From CAVVUC01 sp963751395 (GTDB lineage Bacteria > Verrucomicrobiota > Verrucomicrobiia > Chthoniobacterales > Chthoniobacteraceae), in NCBI GenBank assembly GCA_963751395.1, contig CAVVUC010000001.1, positions 1-64,000 of the forward strand: a stretch of 64,000 nt of DNA. The letters run 5' to 3'. Shown in pieces: positions 9,936 through 17,791 of this stretch. A program made the translations under genes and the position numbers. The notes beneath the pieces were generated by a model. It saw nothing but the letters and a program-made list of their open reading frames with translations. It was not told the origin of the DNA and did not search any database. Each line of letters starts with the position of its first letter. Position 1 is the first letter of the stretch.

Positions 9936-10148
9936 ATGAAAATCAGCGCACGCAACATCATCAAAGGAACCATCAAAAAAATCACGCTCGGAGCCCTCAA
10001 CGCCGAGGTCATTCTCGACATCGGCAACGGAGTCGAGATTTCCTCGCAGATCACCAAGGCGTCGATCAAGCACCTCAAGCTCGCCAAAGGCAAAACCGCC
10101 TACGCCGTGATCAAGGCCGATCACGTGATGATTGGAATCGATGATTGA
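9936..10148 (+). CDS. Molybdenum-pterin binding protein (Mop/TOBE domain), copy 2
   Basis: A 70-residue molbindin, diverged paralogue of the preceding gene (IIKGTIKKITLGALNAEV; SSQITKASIKHLKLAKGKT; YAVIKADHVMIGID). It is closer to the classic Mop consensus than copy 1, which is more arginine-rich. The two may co-assemble or differ in oxyanion preference; that is inference. Its stop (10146-10148) overlaps the nifV start at 10141 by 8 bp, implying translational coupling. Confidence 0.88.
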   Translation: MKISARNIIKGTIKKITLGALNAEVILDIGNGVEISSQITKASIKHLKLAKGKTAYAVIKADHVMIGIDD

Positions 10149-11280
10149 TTTCACCTCGCGACCGGTCTGGCTCATTGACACCACGCTGCGCGACGGCGAG
10201 CAGGCGGCCGGCGTCGTGTTCTCGCAGCGCGAGAAGGTCGCCATCGCCAGGGCGCTCTCGGCGCTTGGCGTGCCGGAGCTGGAGGTCGGCATTCCGGCGA
10301 TGGGCCGGAGCGAGATCGAGGACATCAATGCCGTTGCCGATGCGGTGGATGGCTGCATGATCGAGACTTGGTGCCGCGCCACTTTGGAGGATCTCGAAGC
10401 GGCGGCGCGCTGCGCAGTGGATGGCGTGCATGTCTCGTGGCCGGTTTCCGCGCTGCATTTGCGCGCGTGGAAAAAGGACGAGGCATGGGTGTTTCGAAGC
10501 TTGCGAGAACTCGTCGGCTGCGCGCGCGAGCATTTCGGCTACGTCTCGGTGGGCGCCCAGGACGCCTCACGCGCCGACGCGAAATTCCTCGCGGAGTTCG
10601 CCGGTGCCGCTCATGAAGCCGGAGCGGTGCGGCTCCGGCTCGCGGATACCGTCGGAATTCTTACTCCGCTCAAGACGATGCGGATGATCGAATCGCTGCG
10701 GCTCGCGGAGCCGGACCTCGCGCTTGAGTTTCACGGTCACAACGATCTCGGCATGGCGGTGGGAAACACGCTCGCCGCGCTCGAAGCCGGGGCGTGCTGC
10801 GCCAGCGTGACGGTCAACGGCCTCGGCGAACGCGCCGGGAACGCCGCGCTCGAGGAAGTGGTGATGGCGCTGAAAGTCGCTTGCGGCCTTGATTGCGGCG
10901 TGCAGACTCGCGGCCTGTCAGACCTCTCGCAACTGGTGGCGACCGCATCCGGACGCGTCATTCCCGAATCAAAGCCGGTCACAGGCGACGCCGCGTTCCG
11001 GCACGAGTCGGGAATCCACTGCGCCGGTCTCTTGCGGGATCGCAACACCTATGAGCCGTTTCCGAGCGACGCGATCGGCCGGGAGCAGCCCGCGTTTTCA
11101 ATCGGGCGTCATTCGGGAACGGCAGCCCTCATCGAGTTCTGCGCCGGGGCCGGGATTCCGATCGAGGGGTCGGAACTGGATTGGGAGGCGCTCAGGGAAA
11201 AGATCCGGCAGCTTGCGCTCCGCAAGAAAGGCCCAGTGGATTCGGAAGAACTGCGGGCACTCGTCGGGGAGGGCCGGTGA
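10141..11280 (+). CDS. nifV: Homocitrate synthase NifV
   Basis: Condenses acetyl-CoA with 2-oxoglutarate to homocitrate, the organic ligand of FeMo-cofactor. The 379-aa protein has the HMGL-like barrel signature (LIDTTLRDGEQAAGVVFS), the metal-binding HGHNDLGMAVGN motif and the GLGERAGNAALEEV segment. The C-terminal region (HESGIHCAGLLRD; SIGRHSGTAAL) fits NifV-type enzymes rather than leucine-pathway LeuA with its long regulatory domain. The start at ATG 10141 was preferred over the in-frame TTG at 10132. No frameshift. Its context among nif genes supports NifV over a lysine-pathway homocitrate synthase. Confidence 0.93.
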   Translation: MIDFTSRPVWLIDTTLRDGEQAAGVVFSQREKVAIARALSALGVPELEVGIPAMGRSEIEDINAVADAVDGCMIETWCRATLEDLEAAARCAVDGVHVSWPVSALHLRAWKKDEAWVFRSLRELVGCAREHFGYVSVGAQDASRADAKFLAEFAGAAHEAGAVRLRLADTVGILTPLKTMRMIESLRLAEPDLALEFHGHNDLGMAVGNTLAALEAGACCASVTVNGLGERAGNAALEEVVMALKVACGLDCGVQTRGLSDLSQLVATASGRVIPESKPVTGDAAFRHESGIHCAGLLRDRNTYEPFPSDAIGREQPAFSIGRHSGTAALIEFCAGAGIPIEGSELDWEALREKIRQLALRKKGPVDSEELRALVGEGR

Positions 11281-11285
11281 TTGCG

Positions 11286-11516
11286 CTAGCCTTCTTCGCG
11301 GCGGGTCAGATGATCGAGGAAAAGATTCGAGCACATCTCCATCTCCTCGGCGCTCACATCGAAAATTTCCGAGCGAATGCGGCGCGTGCGACGTTCGCCG
11401 TGCTCAACGAACATCAACTGGGCATTGCCGTTTCCGGAGGCGTCGTCGTAGCCGCTGATGGACGCAATTTCGAAACCTTCATCGATCAAATAGCGAATCC
11501 GGGCCAGCATTTTCAT
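11286..11516 (-). CDS. Hypothetical small protein
   Basis: A 76-residue ORF on the minus strand that converges on nifV, with 5 bp between the two stops. It reads MKMLARIRYLIDEGFEIASI, then a mixed strand/helix pattern and a charged C-terminus. Amino-acid use looks protein-like (an MKMLARIRYLIDEGFEI helix, then LMFVEHGERRTRRIRSEIFD), but I do not recognise a family. A longer plus-strand ORF (11181-11531) covers the same bases and overlaps nifV, so that one is judged a shadow. Confidence 0.4.
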   Translation of the reverse strand: MKMLARIRYLIDEGFEIASISGYDDASGNGNAQLMFVEHGERRTRRIRSEIFDVSAEEMEMCSNLFLDHLTRREEG

Positions 11517-11581
11517 GGAACCAGATTGTAACTTAACCGGCGAAAGTCAACCACGCAGATAACCGCAGGAATCAAATACCC

Positions 11582-12064
11582 ATGAGTTTTCTAATCGGCA
11601 GCATTCATCTTCTCGACGAAAAGAGCCTGGCCATAAAGCAGCTTCGTCCGCTTGCCTTCGCGGGCACATCGGGTTTGTTCGCCCGGCATTTGCCGCAGTT
11701 GGCCAAAGAGGACGGCACATGGACGCTGTCGGCGGAAGCGCTGATGCAAATGGCGGAACCAAATGCCGCCGCATCCGATGCGATCTTTTTCGACCTGGCT
11801 CCGAGGTCGCGCACGCAGCGGGCGGTTTACCGGCTGGTTGACGTGAGCGGGCGCACTGCATCGATGGCGACGGATGCGCTTTTTCATTTCAAAGTGCTCA
11901 AACCGCTGGCGTCCGATGAACCGGGTGAGGCCGACAGTTTTGTGTTCGCCCGGTGCGCTAATAATCTGGATCGTTACGAGCAGTTGCGGCTCGAAGGCGG
12001 CACGTCCGGGGGCGATTGGGCCTGGGGCGAGTCGCCAGCCGCCGTGTGCGCAACCGTCCTTTGA
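11582..12064 (+). CDS. Hypothetical protein between nifV and nifA
   Basis: A 160-aa soluble ORF beginning MSFLIGSIHLLDEKSLAI, preceded by an AGGA ribosome-site-like stretch about 10 bp upstream. It shows no signal peptide, membrane segment or metal motif, and no known family was recognised. A 160-aa ORF on the opposite strand (11591-12073) is rich in His/Arg and looks like its shadow. Position between nifV and nifA suggests, but does not show, a nif-related role. Confidence 0.45.
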   Translation: MSFLIGSIHLLDEKSLAIKQLRPLAFAGTSGLFARHLPQLAKEDGTWTLSAEALMQMAEPNAAASDAIFFDLAPRSRTQRAVYRLVDVSGRTASMATDALFHFKVLKPLASDEPGEADSFVFARCANNLDRYEQLRLEGGTSGGDWAWGESPAAVCATVL

Positions 12065-12171
12065 AAGCTCCAAACCCCTGCCGGGAGAACCGGTTTTTAA
12101 TGGCGGACAAAAATTCGTTCCCGGCCGGGCACATGAGATGCTAGAGCCACGGCGGTCACGGAGGACAAAGC

Positions 12172-12187
12172 TGGCGCTGCCAAGGCA
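12172..12187 (+). promoter_or_regulatory. Possible sigma-54 (-24/-12) promoter for nifA
   Basis: TGGCGC at 12172-12177 and GGCAG at 12184-12188 place GG and GC exactly 10 bp apart, as sigma-54 promoters require. The -24 half fits 5 of 6 bases of TGGCAC; the -12 half keeps only GCA of TTGCA. GG-N10-GC occurs often by chance in GC-rich DNA, so this is weak. It lies 113 bp before the nifA start. Confidence 0.25.
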
Positions 12188-12205
12188 GTGAAAGCACTCC
12201 CCTCA

Positions 12206-12232
12206 TTTGTCCGATGGCTCGATTTGGACAAA
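12206..12232. promoter_or_regulatory. Inverted repeat upstream of nifA
   Basis: TTTGTCC (12206-12212) and GGACAAA (12226-12232) form a perfect 7-bp dyad with a 13-bp spacer. It lies in the leader between the unknown 160-aa ORF and nifA and could be an operator for a dimeric regulator or an mRNA hairpin. No regulator can be named from sequence. Confidence 0.4.
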
Positions 12233-12257
12233 ACCATGGCTCAATTTCATCAATCAA

Positions 12258-12273
12258 TGTGCGTTGTTGCACA
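12258..12273. promoter_or_regulatory. TGT-N10-ACA site (NifA upstream-activator consensus)
   Basis: TGT (12258-12260), ten bases, ACA (12271-12273) fits the NifA activator-site consensus exactly. The dyad extends to 5 bp per arm (TGTGC/GCACA). It lies only 26 bp before the nifA start, an odd place for an activator site, so chance or auto-repression are both possible. Confidence 0.35.
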
Positions 12274-12299
12274 CCGGCGACAGGCCGGACCTATCTCCC

Positions 12300-13943
12300 A
12301 TGTCAACGCACCCGAAAAATGAAAAATGCCGCAGCGTAAACTGCGGCCACTTAGAAAGTCCGATAACCGGCGTGGATTCGGAGCAACTCGACCCGAGTGC
12401 CTGCCGCATCATTCACGATCTGAGCCTGCTTTTTGAAATTTCGCAGACGCTCGAAACCAGCCTGGAACTACGCGAGGTGATCCGGCCCGCGTTGAAGAAA
12501 ATGGCGACACAGATGGGACTTCAGAGGGGCACGGTCACGATCGTCAATCGCGAGACATCGGAAATGATCGTGGACGAAGCCTGCGGTCTGCCGGAGGAAC
12601 AGGCGGACTTGTGCTCGCGCCCGGCGCAACCCCTGCTGACGAAAGTTGTGGAAAGCGGCGAACCGCTTGTGGTGCGCGATGTGGCGGCGAACGAGCATTT
12701 TCGCGGGCGCGTGGTTCCGAAGCTCCATCCGGCGGAGGGTGGTGCGGTGACTTCTTTCCTGTGCGTGCCGATTCGATCGGGGCAGGACACGCTGGGCACG
12801 TTGAGCGTCGAGCGGTTCACGAAACCCGGAGACACCTTCGAGCATGATCTGCGGATGCTGACCATCATCGCCTCGGTCATCGCGCAGGCGGTGAGTCTGC
12901 GGCGCTCCGCCCAGGAACGCATCGCGGCGCTGTGCCACGAAAACGAGCGATTGCAGGAACAGATCCGCAACCACTTCAAGCCAGCCAACATGATCGGCAC
13001 CTCCGGGGTGATGCAGGGCGTTTACAACCACATCGAGCAGGTGGCCACGAGCAACACGACTGTCCTCATCCGTGGAGAAAGCGGCGTCGGCAAGGAACTC
13101 GTCGCGCACGCCCTTCACAAGGGAAGCCCGCGCAGCCTGCGCGCGTTCGTCAAAGTGAACTGCGCCGCGCTGCCCGACTCGATCATCGAGAGCGAACTCT
13201 TTGGTCACGAAAAAGGGGCGTTCACTGGCGCGATCGCGATGCGCAAAGGCCGCTTCGAGATCGCCGACGGAGGCACGCTTTTTCTCGACGAAATAGGCGA
13301 CCTTTCGCCGACCACGCAGGTCAAACTCCTTCGTGTTATTCAAGAGCGTGAATTCGAGCGGGTCGGCAGCCAGGTCACCCTGCGCTGCGACGTGCGCCTC
13401 ATCACCGCCACGAGCCGCGACCTCGAAAAGCTGATCGAGGAAGGCCGTTTCCGGGCGGACCTTTACTACCGGCTCAACGTCTTCCCGATCTACGTGCCGG
13501 CGTTGCGCGAGCGGAAGTCGGACATGCTGCAACTGGCCGATTACTTCGTGGAAAAATACAGCAAGGCCAACCAGAAAAAGATCCACCGCATCTCGACGGC
13601 GGCGATTGATTTATTGATGCGCTACCACTGGCCGGGCAACGTGCGCGAACTCGAGAACTGCATGGAGCGCGCCGTCCTCTTGTGCCGTGGCGACGCCATC
13701 CAGGCGCACCATCTCCCGCCCACCTTGCAGGCTTCCGACTCGCTCGACAAGCCGTCCAGCGGCACGCTCGAAAGCGCGATGGTGGCGCTCGAGCACGAGA
13801 TGATCGTCGATGCGCTCAAGAGCACACGAGGCAACATGGCCAAAGCCGCCCTCCAGCTCGGCATCAGCGAGCGCATCATGGGGCTGCGCGTGAAGAAATA
13901 CGCGATCGAGACCGAGCGGTTCCGGATTTCCGCGCAGCCTTGA
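12300..13943 (+). CDS. nifA: Nif-specific sigma-54 transcriptional activator NifA
   Basis: Activates sigma-54 promoters of nif genes. The 547-aa protein has an N-terminal GAF domain (about residues 40-185), an AAA+ domain with Walker A GESGVGKE (from residue 259), the sigma-54 contact loop GAFTGA (306-311), LFLDEIGD (Walker B) and an R-finger region (FRADLYYRLNVFPI). A Fis-type helix-turn-helix lies at the C-terminus (MAKAALQLGISERIMGLRVKKY). The last motif and the GAF domain match NifA. The start at ATG 12300 excludes an in-frame TTG at 12207 that would translate the leader dyads. No frameshift. It is the last gene of the nif block. Confidence 0.9.
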   Translation: MSTHPKNEKCRSVNCGHLESPITGVDSEQLDPSACRIIHDLSLLFEISQTLETSLELREVIRPALKKMATQMGLQRGTVTIVNRETSEMIVDEACGLPEEQADLCSRPAQPLLTKVVESGEPLVVRDVAANEHFRGRVVPKLHPAEGGAVTSFLCVPIRSGQDTLGTLSVERFTKPGDTFEHDLRMLTIIASVIAQAVSLRRSAQERIAALCHENERLQEQIRNHFKPANMIGTSGVMQGVYNHIEQVATSNTTVLIRGESGVGKELVAHALHKGSPRSLRAFVKVNCAALPDSIIESELFGHEKGAFTGAIAMRKGRFEIADGGTLFLDEIGDLSPTTQVKLLRVIQEREFERVGSQVTLRCDVRLITATSRDLEKLIEEGRFRADLYYRLNVFPIYVPALRERKSDMLQLADYFVEKYSKANQKKIHRISTAAIDLLMRYHWPGNVRELENCMERAVLLCRGDAIQAHHLPPTLQASDSLDKPSSGTLESAMVALEHEMIVDALKSTRGNMAKAALQLGISERIMGLRVKKYAIETERFRISAQP

Positions 13944-14093
13944 CCGGTCCGGCGACTGTCGTTCGAGTGCATGTCGCGGTCGCTGCATCAAAGCTCCACC
14001 ACTCGATGCGACACGGCTCCGGAAACTCCCGGCTTGCATCCGGCACAGCCGAACAATAGGCATGTCGTTGCTCTTTGTCTGGCTTCACTGATT

Positions 14094-15296
14094 ATGAAAA
14101 CGCTTCTCCTGACCAACGAATATCCTCCCTACGTCTATGGCGGCGCCGGCGTGCATGTTGACTATCTCAGCCGCGAGCTGGCGAAGCTGATGCACGTCGA
14201 GGTGCGCTGCTTCGGCGATCAAAAAAGCACCGACGGGCGATTGCAGGCCACCGGCTTCGGACTCGACGCGGCCAATTTCACGTGTCCGAAGCAGCTCAGT
14301 TCCGTGTTCGGTGCCATCCGGCGCAGCACCGACTTTAACGCCATGAATGTCGATGCCGACATCGTGCATTGTCACACCTGGTACACGCATTTCGGCGGCA
14401 TCCTCGCGAAGCTCAACTACGGAATCCCGCTTGTCATCACCGTGCATTCGCTCGAACCGCTCCGCCCGTGGAAGCGCGAGCAACTCGGCGGCGGCTACGA
14501 TTTTTCCTGCTGGGTGGAAAAGACCGCGCTCGAAATGGCGGATGTCGTTGTCGCAGTGGCCGAGGGAACCAGGGCCGACATCCTCCGACTGTTCGACGTC
14601 AAGGAGGAGCGGGTGAAGATCATCCACAACGGCATCGACCTCGACGAATACAAGCCGGTCACGACCACCGATGCGCTCGTGAAATACGGCATCGATCCGA
14701 ACGTGCCGTTCGTGCTTTTCGTCGGACGCATCACGCGACAGAAGGGCATCGTCCATCTCGTCAACGCGATCAAATACATGAACCCCGGCTTTCAGATCGT
14801 GCTCTGCGCCGGCGCGCCGGACACGCCGGAGATCGCGGCGGAAATGCAGGCCGCCGTCGATGTCGCGAAAGCCACGCGGCCCGATGTGATCTGGATCGCG
14901 GAGATGGTGAACAAGGCGACGGTCTATGAACTTTACACCCACGCCGCCGTGTTCTGCTGCCCGTCGATCTACGAGCCGTTTGGCATCATCAACCTCGAAG
15001 CGATGGCGTGCGAAACCGCCGTCGTCGCGAGCGCCGTCGGCGGCATCAAGGAAGTCGTCGTCGATGGCGAGACCGGTTTCCTTGTTCCGCTGGAGCAAAT
15101 GAGCGAGAGCCCGTTCGAGCCGACGAATCCGGACAAATACGCGCGCGACCTCGCGGCCCGGATCAACGAACTGATGGCCGATTCGGCCAGGCGCGAAGCC
15201 TTCGGAAAAGCCGGCCGCAAGCGCGCGATCGAGAAATTTAGTTGGTCCGCCATCGCAAAGCAGACGCACGAGATGTATCGGAGTCTGGTGAAGTAA
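14094..15296 (+). CDS. glgA: Glycogen synthase, GT4 type
   Basis: A 400-aa GT-B glycosyltransferase that extends alpha-1,4-glucan from nucleotide glucose. The N-terminus (MKTLLLTNEYPPYVYGGAGV) and CHTWYTHFGG match the GT4 glycogen synthase branch typical of actinobacteria and relatives rather than E. coli GT5 GlgA. The C-terminal domain has VGRITRQKG and the nucleotide-sugar motif EPFGIINLEAMA. The start at 14094 fits the conserved N-terminus; the longer in-frame start at 13971 would add a low-complexity tail. It follows nifA by 150 bp, likely a separate unit. Confidence 0.85.
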   Translation: MKTLLLTNEYPPYVYGGAGVHVDYLSRELAKLMHVEVRCFGDQKSTDGRLQATGFGLDAANFTCPKQLSSVFGAIRRSTDFNAMNVDADIVHCHTWYTHFGGILAKLNYGIPLVITVHSLEPLRPWKREQLGGGYDFSCWVEKTALEMADVVVAVAEGTRADILRLFDVKEERVKIIHNGIDLDEYKPVTTTDALVKYGIDPNVPFVLFVGRITRQKGIVHLVNAIKYMNPGFQIVLCAGAPDTPEIAAEMQAAVDVAKATRPDVIWIAEMVNKATVYELYTHAAVFCCPSIYEPFGIINLEAMACETAVVASAVGGIKEVVVDGETGFLVPLEQMSESPFEPTNPDKYARDLAARINELMADSARREAFGKAGRKRAIEKFSWSAIAKQTHEMYRSLVK

Positions 15297-15398
15297 AAGC
15301 GCAGGCGGGACTTGGAAGTCCCGGCTACGTTCACGTCGTCCACTCCGCGCGCTGGAATTCCTCCGTGCAATCCGCGCGATCCGTGGTTTCATTGCGCG

Positions 15399-16505
15399 AT
15401 GTTCGTCGATCACATCAAAATCCACGCCAAGGCCGGCGACGGTGGGGCGGGCGCGGTCAGCTTCCGGCGCGAGAAGTTCGTGCCGAAAGGCGGGCCCGAC
15501 GGCGGCGACGGCGGGCGTGGCGGCGACATCATTTTCCGCGTCGATCCGAATGTCGATACGCTCGCCCGGTTCTTTTACGAGCCGATTATCAAGGCGAAGA
15601 ACGGCGACCGCGGTCAGGGCCGGAATTGCACCGGGCGCAACGCGAAGAATATCGTGATCGGAGTGCCGCCCGGCACGCTGGTTTATCGAATGCGGAACAC
15701 GGAAGTCGGAATCCCGAAGGAAGACGCCGCACCGACCCCAGCCGCGACTTTTTTTGATCTCGAAAATCAGGAAACCGAGCAGGCGGACAGTCCCGCGCCG
15801 GGCGATGTGAAGTCGGAGTTCGAGCTTGTGGTCGATCTGAACCAGGAGGGCCAGGAGTTCGTGCTGTGCAAAGCGGGCGACGGCGGCAAGGGAAACACGC
15901 GGTTCAAGTCATCCACCAACCGCGTGCCGCGTCAGTTCGGCGAGGGCTGGCCGGGCGAGGAGGGCCACTTTTATCTGGAATTACGGAAGATCGCGGACGC
16001 CGGACTGGTCGGTTATCCGAATGCGGGGAAATCGACTTTGCTTGGAAAAATCTCCGCCGCGCACCCGAAGGTCGCGCCGTATCCATTCACGACGCTGCAT
16101 CCGATGGTGGGCGTGGTCGAGTTTCCCGGTTACCGGCGCGCAACCGTCGCGGATATTCCGGGCCTGATCGAAGGAGCGCATCGCAACGTCGGGCTCGGGC
16201 ACGATTTTTTGCGGCACATCGTGCGCTGCAAACTGCTCCTGCACGTGATCGACATGGGCGGCAGCGAGGGCCGCAGCCCGATCGACGATCTCCGCAGCCT
16301 GCGCGAGGAACTCAAACTCTACGATCCGTCGCTGACGAAACGGGCGTGGATCGTCATCGCGAACAAAATGGATCTGCCGGATGCGAAGGAGAACCTGAAG
16401 TTGTTCAAGCGGCACGTCCGGCGGGTCGAGATCATTCCCGTCTCCGCCGAGCAGGGAATCGGGCTGGACGAACTCAGGGCGCGACTTGGCGGGTTGGTGA
16501 AGTAG
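15399..16505 (+). CDS. obg: Obg/CgtA family GTPase
   Basis: Ribosome-associated GTPase for 50S maturation and stress control; 368 aa. The Obg fold at the N-terminus is glycine-rich (VDHIKIHAKAGDGGAGAVSF; GGPDGGDGGRGGDI). The G domain has G1 GYPNAGKST, G3 DIPGLIEG, G4 NKMD and G5 SA. An acidic, proline-rich insert (about residues 105-145) interrupts the Obg domain, and no C-terminal OCT domain is present. The start at 15399 fits the family's MFVDHIKI; the ORF is open further upstream over a palindromic spacer. Confidence 0.92.
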   Translation: MFVDHIKIHAKAGDGGAGAVSFRREKFVPKGGPDGGDGGRGGDIIFRVDPNVDTLARFFYEPIIKAKNGDRGQGRNCTGRNAKNIVIGVPPGTLVYRMRNTEVGIPKEDAAPTPAATFFDLENQETEQADSPAPGDVKSEFELVVDLNQEGQEFVLCKAGDGGKGNTRFKSSTNRVPRQFGEGWPGEEGHFYLELRKIADAGLVGYPNAGKSTLLGKISAAHPKVAPYPFTTLHPMVGVVEFPGYRRATVADIPGLIEGAHRNVGLGHDFLRHIVRCKLLLHVIDMGGSEGRSPIDDLRSLREELKLYDPSLTKRAWIVIANKMDLPDAKENLKLFKRHVRRVEIIPVSAEQGIGLDELRARLGGLVK

Positions 16506-16704
16506 CGATTGTTCGAGTTGTTGGCAGGCTGCTCACGCTGAGGGACCGCGCCCGAATGACAGCCGGCGCCTCCGCTTCGACTGTCCCGCCTCCCGTGGTT
16601 GAACCTCCGCTCAAAATTCCCCGCCGATTCACGCTTGCGCTGTGGGGCATCATGGCCTACAAACGCACTCCCGCGCGCCGGGGAACAGACCCGGCTTGCA
16701 CAAA

Positions 16705-17589
16705 ATGTCCACCACGAATCCAGTTCTCCGAATCGGTCTTCCCTCCGGCAGTTTGCAGGAGGCGACGTTTGCGTTGTTTGCGAAGGCCGGTTTCAACATC
16801 AACAAATCCTCGCGCTCGTACAAACCGGCGGTCGATGATCCGGAACTGGTCGTGCGCCTGCTGCGCGCCCAGGAGATGTCGCGCTACGTCGAGCACGGAT
16901 TCCTCGATTGCGGACTGACCGGCGCGGACTGGATCGAGGAAAATCAATCCGACGTGGAACGCATCTGTGAGCTGACGTTTTCGAAAGCCAGCTCCCAGCC
17001 GACCCGATGGGTGCTGGCCGTGCCGGAGGATTCGCCGATCCGCGCGGTGAAGGATTTGCAGGGCAAAGTCATCGCGACCGAGGCGGTCGGCATGACGCGC
17101 AAGTTTTTGCAGAGGCACGGCGTCGAAGCCGACGTCGAGTTCAGTTGGGGCGCGACGGAAGTCAAAGTTCCCGACCTGGTGGACGCGATCGTCGATGTCA
17201 CCGAGACCGGCTCGTCGCTGCGGGCAAACAAGCTGCGCATCCTCGAGACGCTGATGACTTCATCGCCGCAGTTCATCGCGAACAGGACCGCGCTCACCGA
17301 TCCGTGGAAGCGCGCAAAGATCGACACGCTTGTCCTTTTGCTCAAAGGCGCACACGCCGCACGCGACAAGGTCGGCCTGAAAATGAACATCGCGGAAGAC
17401 AAGCTGAAGAATCTGCTTTCGGCGCTTCCGTCGCTGCGGAACCCGACGGTCGCCCACCTCGCGAACTCGGACTGGGTCGCGGTCGAGACCGTGATCGATG
17501 AAAAGATCGTGCGCGAGATCATCCCGCAATTGAAGACGCTCGGCGCCGAGGGAATCATCGAATACCCGCTCAACAAGGTGGTGTATTGA
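16705..17589 (+). CDS. hisG: ATP phosphoribosyltransferase, long form
   Basis: First step of histidine synthesis: ATP + PRPP to phosphoribosyl-ATP. The 294-aa length and the C-terminal ferredoxin-like regulatory domain (TVAHLANSDWVAVETVIDEK) mark the long, HisZ-independent form with histidine feedback. The catalytic part shows LRIGLPSGSLQEAT, DCGLTGADWIEE and IVDVTETGSSLRAN. The start at 16705 was chosen because upstream in-frame codons are not conserved in character. Other his genes (hisA, hisH, hisB) lie 34 kb away on the other strand, so the pathway is scattered. Confidence 0.92.
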   Translation: MSTTNPVLRIGLPSGSLQEATFALFAKAGFNINKSSRSYKPAVDDPELVVRLLRAQEMSRYVEHGFLDCGLTGADWIEENQSDVERICELTFSKASSQPTRWVLAVPEDSPIRAVKDLQGKVIATEAVGMTRKFLQRHGVEADVEFSWGATEVKVPDLVDAIVDVTETGSSLRANKLRILETLMTSSPQFIANRTALTDPWKRAKIDTLVLLLKGAHAARDKVGLKMNIAEDKLKNLLSALPSLRNPTVAHLANSDWVAVETVIDEKIVREIIPQLKTLGAEGIIEYPLNKVVY

Positions 17590-17671
17590 AGAATCGCGGG
17601 ACGAAGCGCGGAATGATTTTTCTTTCCATCGCTGCAACACTCCACTACTCCAACACCCCAACACACGAAAC

Positions 17672-17776
17672 ATGGGTTCATTAAAGAAGAGACGAAAAGC
17701 CAAAATCGCCAAACACAAACGCCGGAAGCGGATGAAAGAAAACCGCCACAAGAAGCGTTTGCGCTACAAGTCGTAG
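17672..17776 (+). CDS. COX24/AURKAIP1-like small basic protein
   Basis: A 34-residue, very basic protein (MGSLKKRRKAKIAKHKRRK, then MKENRHKKRLRYKS). It fits the bacterial AURKAIP1/COX24 domain family, whose mitochondrial relative is a small-subunit ribosomal protein (mS38); bacterial members are thought to bind the small subunit. About half the residues are Lys/Arg. It lies 82 bp after hisG and 15 bp before the TPR gene. Recognition is from memory of the family pattern. Confidence 0.7.
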   Translation: MGSLKKRRKAKIAKHKRRKRMKENRHKKRLRYKS

Positions 17777-17791
17777 TCGCTAGATTGGCGG

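Noticed and set aside
11181..11531. 116-aa plus-strand ORF at the nifV end
   Set aside because: Overlaps the nifV 3' end by about 100 bp; the minus-strand 76-aa ORF looks more protein-like.
11591..12073. 160-aa minus-strand ORF opposite the unknown plus-strand ORF
   Set aside because: His/Arg/Gln-rich composition typical of antisense reading in GC-rich DNA.
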